Shown here piece by piece: positions 58,200 through 64,000 of a stretch of DNA of 64,000 nt. The position numbers were made by a program, and so were the translations under genes. Within the stretch, counting starts at the first letter, position 1; each line of letters starts with the position of its first letter. The DNA comes from Sphingobium sp. Cam5-1 (GTDB lineage Bacteria > Pseudomonadota > Alphaproteobacteria > Sphingomonadales > Sphingomonadaceae). The DNA lies in contig NZ_CP065138.1 in assembly GCF_015693305.1 (NCBI RefSeq), forward strand, positions 620,001 through 684,000, in the 5' to 3' direction. Under the pieces are notes generated by a model. It had not been told where the DNA came from. It made no database searches and worked only from the letters and a program-made list of their open reading frames with translations.

Positions 58200-60395
58200 A
58201 TGAACGCGACGCCCCCTAGCATGGCTTTTGAGCCACGACAAACGTCCGTTGCGCCGATAATAAGGCGCAGCGGCCATCAGCTTTTCGCGCGCCTCGAACA
58301 GGCATTGGAGGCTGAGCGCGAGCAACTTGCGCTTTGGGTTCCGGTGGGCCTTGGATTGGGCATCGCGGCTTGGTTCTTTCTGCCTAACCAGCTGACATGG
58401 TTGTCTTTTTGCTGTTGCGCGATTGCGATTGCGAGTGGCGGATTGATGCTGCCGGAGGGCGGCCGGATACGCCACGCGATTATATTGGGCAGTCTGCTCG
58501 CGGCGTCAGGTTGCCTGTTAATATGGGGGAAAGCCCTGATCGTCGGCACGGCGCCATTGCCGCGTGCGACATTTGTAGAAGTGACTGGCGAAGTCAGGTC
58601 AGCCGATACGGTGCCAGCGCAGCAGATGAGTCGCGTATCGATCCGTCCGATCCACATGCCTGCGCTGCCTTCCTTGATCCGGGTGAACATAGCAGCGGCG
58701 GACCTACCCGAAGGGGTTGGCAAAGGCGCCATCATTCGCTTTCGCACGCGGTTGATGCCTCCTGCCGAAGCGAGCCTGCCCGGCAGTTATGATTTTTCGC
58801 GTCGAGCCTATTTTCAGGGGATCGGGGCAACGGGACGCGCGCTTAAGCCCATCGTCGTGCTACGCCCATCAACGGAGGCGCCGCCTCTGCGCAATCGTCT
58901 TTTCGCGCATATATTGAAGAATGCGCATGGCGACGGGGCGGGCATAGCCGCAGCGCTGGCGACGGGGGATCAGGGCGCCATCAGCGAGGCGGACGCCGAC
59001 GCGATGCGCCGCAGCGGCCTTGCCCATCTGCTCTCGATCAGCGGGCTGCACGTCACCGCCCTTATCGGCGCAGTCATTTTTCTGCTGATGCGGGTCATGG
59101 CACTTAGTCGGCATGCGGCGTTGGACTGGCCGTTGATGCTGATCGCTGCGGCCGGTGGCGCGCTGGCGGGCCTGGGATATACTTTGCTGACGGGTGCGGA
59201 AGTGCCGACGGTTCGATCCTGCGTCGCGGCACTGTTGGTGCTGGGCGGGCTTGCGCTAGGGCGTGAGGCCATCACCTTGCGGCTGATAGCCGCCGGTGCA
59301 CTGGTGGTTCTGTTGGCATGGCCAGAGGCGCTGGCAGGGCCAAGCTTCCAGATGAGCTTCGCCGCAGTTATCGCCATTGTTGCCTTGGGCGAACATCACC
59401 GCTTTCGGGCGTTCGCGGCATCCCGTGAGGAGTCAGTGCTTCGGCGACTGGGTCGCCACCTTGCCGTCTTGCTTCTCTCCGGCTTTGCGGTGGAAATGGT
59501 TTTGGCGCCGATCGCGTTGTTCCACTTTCACAAGGCCGGGATGATAGGCGCTTTTGCAAATCTCGTCGCTATTCCCCTGACAACCTTTGTGGTCATGCCG
59601 CTGGAGGCATTGGCCTTGCTGTTGGATGTTGCCGGTCTTGGGGCTCCTGCCTGGTGGTTGACGGGCCGCGCGCTCGACCTGCTGCTGCTGATCGCGCATT
59701 GGGTGGCGGCAAGTCCTTGGGCGATCGTCACTGCGCCTTCCGTGTCCAACCTGATTTTCGGGATCATCGTGCTGGGCGGCCTTTGGTGTCTGCTTTGGCG
59801 AAGCGCTTGGCGCTGGGTAGGACTGGCCCCCTTGGCGCTGGGGATGGCCATCATCATGATGAGTTCGCCACCCGACATTCTTGTGACAGCCGATGGGCGC
59901 CATGTTGCCGTTCGCGGGCAGGACGGTGGCATGGCTATTCTGCGCGAACGGGCTGGAGATTATGTCCGCGATATGATTGCGGAAAGTGCAGGCTATGGAG
60001 GTCCGCTGGGCGCTCTTGCAGACTTGCCCGAGGCGCGTTGTTCCATGGACTTGTGCATGGTGGCCCTAACCGGAGGAGGGCGCATATGGCAGCTATTGGT
60101 GACGAGAAGCGGGGTTGTCGTGCCCAAGGACAGCCTGGCCCGCGATTGCGCGCGTGCCGACATCGTTATCGCTGATCGCCGCCTGCCGCCATGGTGTCGG
60201 CCCCGCTGGCTGAAAGCCGACCGGCGGCTGTTGGCACATACCGGGGGGCTGGCGATCGATCTTGATGGAGGAACCGTGCGAACCGGGAAAATAGCGGGCG
60301 ACGCACATCCGTGGGTCGCCCGGCCTTCCTATTTACCGTCGCGTCGCCGATCCGGTCAGTTGTACCGCCGGAGCAGACCAGCCAGCTTTCCTTGA
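58200..60395 (+). CDS. ComEC/Rec2-family DNA-uptake channel protein (no nuclease domain)
   Basis: 731 aa from ATG 58200, chosen because the longer frame (58098) runs antisense through gltX. DUF4131 region with TM helices (about 35-110) and an OB-like segment (about 118-220) lead to the Competence domain: [27 protein letters not shown] and [15 protein letters not shown], with about eight TM helices. The C-terminal ~160 residues show no HxHxDH metallo-beta-lactamase motif, so the usual nuclease part is missing. It likely carries incoming single-stranded DNA across the inner membrane. The 3' end overlaps lexA by 40 nt, tail to tail. Confidence 0.88.
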   Translation: MNATPPSMAFEPRQTSVAPIIRRSGHQLFARLEQALEAEREQLALWVPVGLGLGIAAWFFLPNQLTWLSFCCCAIAIASGGLMLPEGGRIRHAIILGSLLAASGCLLIWGKALIVGTAPLPRATFVEVTGEVRSADTVPAQQMSRVSIRPIHMPALPSLIRVNIAAADLPEGVGKGAIIRFRTRLMPPAEASLPGSYDFSRRAYFQGIGATGRALKPIVVLRPSTEAPPLRNRLFAHILKNAHGDGAGIAAALATGDQGAISEADADAMRRSGLAHLLSISGLHVTALIGAVIFLLMRVMALSRHAALDWPLMLIAAAGGALAGLGYTLLTGAEVPTVRSCVAALLVLGGLALGREAITLRLIAAGALVVLLAWPEALAGPSFQMSFAAVIAIVALGEHHRFRAFAASREESVLRRLGRHLAVLLLSGFAVEMVLAPIALFHFHKAGMIGAFANLVAIPLTTFVVMPLEALALLLDVAGLGAPAWWLTGRALDLLLLIAHWVAASPWAIVTAPSVSNLIFGIIVLGGLWCLLWRSAWRWVGLAPLALGMAIIMMSSPPDILVTADGRHVAVRGQDGGMAILRERAGDYVRDMIAESAGYGGPLGALADLPEARCSMDLCMVALTGGGRIWQLLVTRSGVVVPKDSLARDCARADIVIADRRLPPWCRPRWLKADRRLLAHTGGLAIDLDGGTVRTGKIAGDAHPWVARPSYLPSRRRSGQLYRRSRPASFP

Positions 60396-61027
60396 ATGCG
60401 CACCTGCTGCGAATCGTAGATTTGCGGCTCATAAGCATTGTTGGCAGGATCGAGCCTGACCTTAGGCCCCTGGCGATGATAATATTTCAGCGTCGCCTCG
60501 CTATCCTCGATCAGTGCAACCACGATTTGCCCCTCGCGCGCGACTTCAGTGCGCTGGATCAGTGCAAAGTCGCCGTCAAGGATGCCCGCGTCGATCATCG
60601 AATCGCCAGAAACCTCAAGAGCATAATGGTCTCCGGCGCCCAGTAGAGCGGCAGGAACGGACAGCATATTCTGTCCTTCCATGGCTTCGATCGGAACGCC
60701 TGCGGCAATCCGCCCGTGAAGGGGAATGTCGATCACGTCGTTGGCTGCGACCGGGGGCTTGGCCGACAGTTGCGGCTTGGGTGTCGCTGCGACCTTGGGG
60801 GCGCGATGCATTGCTTCAGGAAGTTTCAGAACCTCCAGCGCGCGCGCCCGGTTCGGCAGGCGACGGATGAACCCGCGTTCTTCCAGCGCATTAATCAACC
60901 GGTGAATCCCGGATTTCGACCGCAGATCGAGCGCTTCCTTCATCTCCTCGAACGAAGGCGAAACCCCGCCTTCATCGAGCCGAGTTTGAATGAAGCTGAG
61001 CAATTCCTGTTGCTTGGGCGTCAGCAT
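60356..61027 (-). CDS. lexA: LexA SOS repressor
   Basis: 223 aa. The N-terminal winged helix ([48 protein letters not shown]) binds DNA. The self-cleavage site is A109-G110 in [11 protein letters not shown], with the catalytic dyad S143 (VSGDSM) and K181 (ATLKYY). A long linker (about 68-95) separates the parts, as in alphaproteobacterial LexA. A LexA box sits 19 bp before the start, so it is autoregulated. An IS1595-type element is inserted 68 bp upstream. Confidence 0.97.
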   Translation of the reverse strand: MLTPKQQELLSFIQTRLDEGGVSPSFEEMKEALDLRSKSGIHRLINALEERGFIRRLPNRARALEVLKLPEAMHRAPKVAATPKPQLSAKPPVAANDVIDIPLHGRIAAGVPIEAMEGQNMLSVPAALLGAGDHYALEVSGDSMIDAGILDGDFALIQRTEVAREGQIVVALIEDSEATLKYYHRQGPKVRLDPANNAYEPQIYDSQQVRIQGKLAGLLRRYN

Positions 61028-61045
61028 GCCGACTTATCCTCCATG

Positions 61046-61060
61046 GAACGGATGGAGAAC
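61046..61060 (-). promoter_or_regulatory. LexA operator (GTTC-N7-GTTC)
   Basis: GAAC at 61046-61049 and GAAC at 61057-61060 with exactly seven bases between them: a direct repeat matching the alphaproteobacterial SOS box. It is centred about 26 bp upstream of the lexA start codon and between lexA and the IS end, so it is kept after the insertion. Confidence 0.9.
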
Positions 61061-61086
61061 GCATAGGAAACGTAAGGAGGCAAGTC

Positions 61087-61094
61087 AAGCAGGT
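61087..61094. repeat. Target-site duplication, left copy
   Basis: AAGCAGGT, identical to 62911-62918 on the other side of the element. Eight bases is the duplication length typical of IS1595-family insertions. Confidence 0.9.
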
Positions 61095-61119
61095 GGTTAT
61101 TATCCCTTTCCGACAAGTA
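61095..61119 (+). repeat. Left terminal inverted repeat of the IS
   Basis: GGTTATTATCCC plus ACAAGTA, matching in inverse orientation the bases 62886-62910. The stop codon of the passenger gene (TAA at 61100-61102 on the minus strand) is supplied by this repeat. Confidence 0.88.
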
Positions 61120-61810
61120 AGTTATCACGCGCCTCTGGTTTGCGGAGTACGATGATGGTCAACTCGTTCGGCTTCAAACCCTTGTCCTCTATGACACCGA
61201 TTGAAATTCCAGACTCTTGCATGACGTGGGAAAGGCGAGTGAAAGGCTGGTTTTCTGGGGTCGGTTCGCTAGTTTTAACTGCAAAGGCTAAATCCGATTT
61301 GCTTGGCACTTTTTGGAACGCTTCGCCGAATGGCCCTTGCTGGACGCCGCATGATTTGAAGAAGTCGCAAAGTTGGTATGCGAAGGCTTGGGCCTCAGCA
61401 TCCGGCACATGGGCGACCGTAATCCATGGGAGAGGCTCTTTCTGGAAAAGATCAGACTTTAGGAGAGGCAACATTGCATCTGCCTGGGACTTAGTAAGTT
61501 GCCGCATTTCCTGGGATTTTTGGAGGCGCTCTCTTACTTTTTCGGCCTCTGCGCTAGCCTCTTCGGCTCGCTGGTGCGCCTTGGCGGCATCGGCCTTCGC
61601 CTCTTCTGCCCGTGCATTAGCATCTGCGGCGCGCGCATCCGCTTCTGCGATTTTCGTGGCGTCTTCGGCGCTTTTGATGTCTGCTGATCTCGTCGCGGCT
61701 ACACCGCCGACCAACCCTGTTATTACCGCCAAACCTCCGAAAACTGCGGTAGCCATCAATGAGTACCATGCTATTCCCGAAAGCAGCGCTGCCGAATTCC
61801 ACATAGACAT
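61100..61810 (-). CDS. IS passenger: TM plus coiled-coil protein, function unknown
   Basis: 236 aa (ATG 61804, two codons later, has a better-spaced GAGGGGGA). One or two N-terminal TM helices (about 8-40, SLMATAVFGGLAVITGLVGGVAA) are followed by an Ala/Glu/Lys-rich coiled coil (about 45-100) and a C-terminal globular part (about 105-236; TLPWITVAH-like PLPWITVAHVPDAEAQAF, GISIGVIEDKGLKPNELTIIVLRKP). I recognise no family. Its stop lies inside the terminal repeat, so it belongs to the mobile unit and was not part of the host locus. It may be cargo with a host-interaction role. Confidence 0.7.
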   Translation of the reverse strand: MSMWNSAALLSGIAWYSLMATAVFGGLAVITGLVGGVAATRSADIKSAEDATKIAEADARAADANARAEEAKADAAKAHQRAEEASAEAEKVRERLQKSQEMRQLTKSQADAMLPLLKSDLFQKEPLPWITVAHVPDAEAQAFAYQLCDFFKSCGVQQGPFGEAFQKVPSKSDLAFAVKTSEPTPENQPFTRLSHVMQESGISIGVIEDKGLKPNELTIIVLRKPEARDNLLVGKG

Positions 61811-61977
61811 TCCCCCTCGATGGGGGTGGGGTATAGCAGCAACTTTGTGGGGCGTGGGAGTCTTGGGATGGGTCGGATTCGCTATCTGGCGCGTTAGATT
61901 AATGAGGAGAAGTATATTGGACCCAAATAAGCGCTTTGACCGCCTGCTAGACGCGATGGCCCACGGCCACGCGCCTG

Positions 61978-62868
61978 TTAGCGGGAAAAAGAAACCATCA
62001 GGTGATCAAGCATCAGATGCGGAACGTCGCGCATATTGTGACGAAACTCGAACTCCGCGAGATACTTCGGAAGATGCTTCTCGCTGACATGAATATGGGT
62101 GCCGTTGATCCCGCGCTTTAGCTGCGCCCAAAAGCCTTCAATGCCGTTCACGGTCGTTCCGGTTGGCCCAACATACTGTTCCGCGCTGTGGTTCACGGTC
62201 TTGTGCCAGTAGCCCTTGAACTCGCCCAGATCGCGGTAGCTGACCAGTTCGTCCGTGTGGATTTCGCTATGCGGCTTCACATTGGCGAACACGTGCGGCT
62301 CTAGCGTGGCCTTCTTCCGGTTCGGCACCACGCGGGTGATAACGTCGCCGTTGCGCTCACGCATGCCGATCACGATGGTTTTGTTGGCGCGGTAGTTGCC
62401 GGTTCCCTTATTCTCAACCTTCCCGCCGATGTATGTTTCATCGACTTCCACGATCTTGCCGAAGCCGCCCACTGGATCGTCGCCGTCAACCTGGCCCATA
62501 TATTCGCGGATCATGTGACACATGCGCCAAGCGGTCTTGTAGGTCACTCCTAGTTGGCGCTCGACTTCCTTGGCGGCAACGCCGTTCCGCGAGGCGCAGA
62601 ACTGGAACATGACGAAGAACCAATCGCGCAGGCTGGTGCGGGTGCGATCAAAAGGCGTTCCGGCAGTCGGATAAACCTGCGCGCCGCAATATTCGCAAGC
62701 GTAGGAGCGACGGCCCTTCACGCGGTAGAAATTGGCCGACTTGCCGCACTTCTCGCAATCGTGGCGATCCCCGTAGCGGACGCGCATCAGGTGATCGAGG
62801 CAGCTATCCTCGGTCGGGAAGCGGTCTTGGAACTGGCGCAGCGTAGGGGCTTTGTTGCTCATGCCCAT
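61978..62868 (-). CDS. IS1595-family (ISXO2-like) transposase
   Basis: About 296 aa from ATG 62868 (ATG 62862 is also possible). The longer frame from 62955 begins outside the element and is rejected. The N-terminal zinc ribbon has CEKCGKSANFYRVKGRRSYACEYCG. The DDE-type ISXO2 domain shows VDETYIGGKVENKG, HTDELVSYRDLGEFKGY and TTVNGIEGFWAQLKRGINGTHIHVSEKHLPKYLAEFEFRHNMR. The frame is unbroken, so transposition may still be possible. Confidence 0.92.
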   Translation of the reverse strand: MGMSNKAPTLRQFQDRFPTEDSCLDHLMRVRYGDRHDCEKCGKSANFYRVKGRRSYACEYCGAQVYPTAGTPFDRTRTSLRDWFFVMFQFCASRNGVAAKEVERQLGVTYKTAWRMCHMIREYMGQVDGDDPVGGFGKIVEVDETYIGGKVENKGTGNYRANKTIVIGMRERNGDVITRVVPNRKKATLEPHVFANVKPHSEIHTDELVSYRDLGEFKGYWHKTVNHSAEQYVGPTGTTVNGIEGFWAQLKRGINGTHIHVSEKHLPKYLAEFEFRHNMRDVPHLMLDHLMVSFSR

Positions 62869-62885
62869 TATATGCCATATCCGCC

Positions 62886-62910
62886 TACTTGTTTCAAGGG
62901 GATAATAACC
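62886..62910 (-). repeat. Right terminal inverted repeat of the IS
   Basis: The reverse complement begins GGTTATTATCCC and has ACAAGTA 6 nt further in, mirroring 61095-61119. It is followed directly by the right copy of the 8-bp duplication. Confidence 0.88.
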
Positions 62911-62918
62911 AAGCAGGT
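62911..62918. repeat. Target-site duplication, right copy
   Basis: AAGCAGGT, identical to 61087-61094. Removing the element and one copy restores a continuous ~160-bp lexA upstream region leading to the 50-aa gene. Confidence 0.9.
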
Positions 62919-63002
62919 TGCGCCAAGCGTAACGAAAGGAACGGACCTGCGTCACGGCCGTTCAATAGCGGCCTTCCCAAAGAGGGTGAATAGGAGAGTA
63001 AG

Positions 63003-63155
63003 ATGGCCAACCAGAACGATCAGGACAAACAGCGCCGCCAGCAAGGTGGTGACCGCTCAAGCCAGGGCGGGCGTCAGCAGCAGCAGGAAAATCGCCAGGG
63101 TCAAATGGGCGAAAGCCGCAAAGACAAAAGCGATCACAGCAAGCAGCAGCGCTGA
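63003..63155 (+). CDS. 50-aa Gln/Arg/Ser-rich hydrophilic protein
   Basis: ATG 63003 with AGGAG about 8 nt upstream; stop TGA 63153-63155; a terminator follows 25 bp later. The product is almost free of hydrophobic residues (MANQNDQDKQRRQQGGDRSS at the N-terminus, then GGRQQQQEN, ending SKQQR). Its composition recalls small stress or nucleic-acid-binding proteins of the KGG/hydrophilin kind, but no motif proves it. Before the IS arrived, this gene and lexA shared one short divergent region. Confidence 0.65.
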   Translation: MANQNDQDKQRRQQGGDRSSQGGRQQQQENRQGQMGESRKDKSDHSKQQR

Positions 63156-63180
63156 TCTACGTTCGGTTAGATCACGGGGA

Positions 63181-63203
63181 GGGGCCGCTTTGCGGCCCCT
63201 TTC
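63181..63203. terminator. Rho-independent terminator between the 50-aa gene and moeA
   Basis: An 8-bp GGGGCCGC/GCGGCCCC stem (63181-63188 and 63192-63199) with a TTT loop, followed by TTTC. It ends the small plus-strand gene; the convergent moeA stops at 63204. Confidence 0.85.
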
Positions 63204-64000
63204 TCATTGTGAGAGCGGTACGATGGTTGCTTTGTCACCTACGGCGGCCGGGGGTGAGTCGGCCGGTCGAAGGATCAGGCACCCCGCTTGAGCCAGGGCT
63301 GCGGTCGCCGCGCTGTCTTGCGAAGTAACCGAGACCAAACCAGCATCAGTGAGATAGGCGCGAAGATAGTCGTCGCGCGATCCGGTCGCAGGAAGTGCGG
63401 CAGCGAGTTCCGCGATCGTCGTACGCGGGAGCGGGTTGGCGGCTCCGGCCATGTGGCGGACGAGCGGCATCAGGAACAGCGTTGCCGTCACGAAGGCGGA
63501 TACGGGGTTGCCGGGGAGGCCGAGGAATAGGGTATCACCCAGCTTTCCCGCCATGAGCGGCTTACCGGGGCGCATGCGAATCTTCCAGAAATCCAGAGTG
63601 CCGCCTGCCGCCTGGAAAGCTGGCCGCACCAAGTCGTGATCGCCGACCGAGGCACCTCCGGTCGAGACAATGATGTCGGCCCCGGCGGCTTCTTTGAGGG
63701 ACCGGACCATTGCGTCGAGATCGTCGGGAACGATGCCGACGTCGATAACCTCTGCGCCTGTCTGGCCGAGCATGGCCGCAAGCATGGGCGCGTTGGAGGA
63801 CGGCAAGCGGCCAGAGGGCGTGGGCGCTCCGGGAGGGACGAGTTCATTGCCGGTTGAGATCAGGGCGATGCGCGGGCGGCCGCCGACCGGAAGGGTTCCG
63901 TGGCCCCCAAGAACGGCGAGAGCAATCTGCGCGGGACCCAATGCGGCACCGGCAGCGAGCAATAGATGATTTGCGCCAAAGTCGCTTGCCGCTGGGCGCA
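63204..64000 (-). CDS. moeA: Molybdopterin molybdenumtransferase (5' part beyond window)
   Basis: About 265 C-terminal residues; the frame is open to the window edge (it reads RPAASDFGANHLLLAAG at the border, the family's pre-domain-3 segment). MoeA inserts molybdate into adenylylated molybdopterin. Domain 3 is clear: RIALISTGNELVPPG, GRLPSSNAPMLAAMLGQTGAEV, STGGASVGDHDLVRPAF, KIRMRPGKPLMAGKLGDTLFLGLPGNPVSAFV; domain 4 follows (SRDDYLRAYL). The start codon lies outside the window. Confidence 0.95.
   Translation of the reverse strand, partial: RPAASDFGANHLLLAAGAALGPAQIALAVLGGHGTLPVGGRPRIALISTGNELVPPGAPTPSGRLPSSNAPMLAAMLGQTGAEVIDVGIVPDDLDAMVRSLKEAAGADIIVSTGGASVGDHDLVRPAFQAAGGTLDFWKIRMRPGKPLMAGKLGDTLFLGLPGNPVSAFVTATLFLMPLVRHMAGAANPLPRTTIAELAAALPATGSRDDYLRAYLTDAGLVSVTSQDSAATAALAQAGCLILRPADSPPAAVGDKATIVPLSQ

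Larger units (their letters stand above)
61095..62910 (-). mobile_element. IS1595-family insertion sequence with passenger gene, 1816 bp
   Basis: Both ends carry inverted repeats starting GGTTATTATCCC (left 61095-61106; right, complement, 62899-62910), with a second shared block ACAAGTA (61113-61119 and the complement of 62886-62892). The element is flanked by perfect 8-bp direct repeats. It encodes a transposase and a second gene on the same strand. It looks complete and recent: repeats and frames are unbroken. The interior is less GC-rich than its surroundings, at least in the passenger part. Confidence 0.92.

Noticed and set aside
60990..62087. 365-aa plus-strand frame from lexA into the IS
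   Set aside because: It crosses the lexA 5' end and the IS boundary and is antisense to the passenger gene; only its last part (61854-62087) is kept as a weak candidate.
62869..62955. Extended N-terminus of the transposase frame
   Set aside because: These codons read through the right terminal repeat into host DNA, so they cannot belong to the original IS gene.
62554..63291. 245-aa plus-strand frame over the IS right end
   Set aside because: Antisense to the transposase and continues across the IS border into an unrelated frame over the 50-aa gene.

Overview
The window is GC-rich bacterial chromosome, packed with genes. It most likely comes from an alphaproteobacterium of the Sphingomonadales (Sphingobium/Sphingomonas type). 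Support for this: the run nuoFGHIJKLMN - birA - coaX - rnj - DUF1467; a GcrA cell-cycle regulator, which is restricted to alphaproteobacteria; a GAAC-N7-GAAC LexA box in front of lexA, the alphaproteobacterial form; an O-succinylhomoserine sulfhydrylase; and a DUF2336 protein. I see no rRNA, tRNA or CRISPR array.

Layout. 1-13174 (+): the 3' end of nuoF, then nuoGHIJKLMN with 4-bp stop/start overlaps, running into birA, coaX, rnj (RNase J) and a small DUF1467 membrane protein. 13267-15653 (-): a NarL-type response regulator and its membrane histidine kinase. 15759-20660 (+): recO, leuB, metZ, apaG, a LysR/GcvA-type regulator and a small exported TPR-like protein. 20661-21277 is a gene-free, partly AT-rich control region. 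21371-36244 (+) is one surface-adhesin locus: a ~2740-aa repetitive adhesin with five almost identical 759-bp repeats, an OmpA-like protein, a TolC-like outer-membrane protein, a type I secretion ABC transporter, a SleB-type cell-wall hydrolase and an HlyD-type adaptor. A LapG-like periplasmic cysteine protease follows on the other strand (36258-37286). The adhesin has a Pro-Ala-Ala-Gly site about 115 residues from its N-terminus, so the locus looks like a Lap-type system: the adhesin stays plugged in the secretion pore and is released by proteolysis.

37403-41268: parE (-), a 174-nt imperfect palindrome, gcrA (-) and a lone ABC-2 permease (+). 41290-48415: polysaccharide genes, namely ugd with a translationally coupled 41-aa membrane protein (-), then wecB, wecC, a Wza-like exporter and a Wzc-like tyrosine kinase (+). 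48553-55371: a regulatory-looking locus of poorly known genes. It has an 890-aa two-TM coiled-coil protein (-), an HPt-like protein whose phospho-His is Trp, a nucleotidyltransferase-like membrane protein, a DUF2336 protein, and a histidine-kinase-like protein whose phospho-His is Arg but whose ATP site looks intact. This pseudo-phosphorelay is the least conventional thing in the window.

55424-64000: gltA and gltX (-), comEC (+) and lexA (-). Then comes an intact 1816-bp IS1595-family element (61095-62910) with a perfect 8-bp target duplication and a passenger gene, inserted 68 bp upstream of the lexA start. A 50-aa Gln/Arg-rich protein (+) and the 3' part of moeA (-) close the window.
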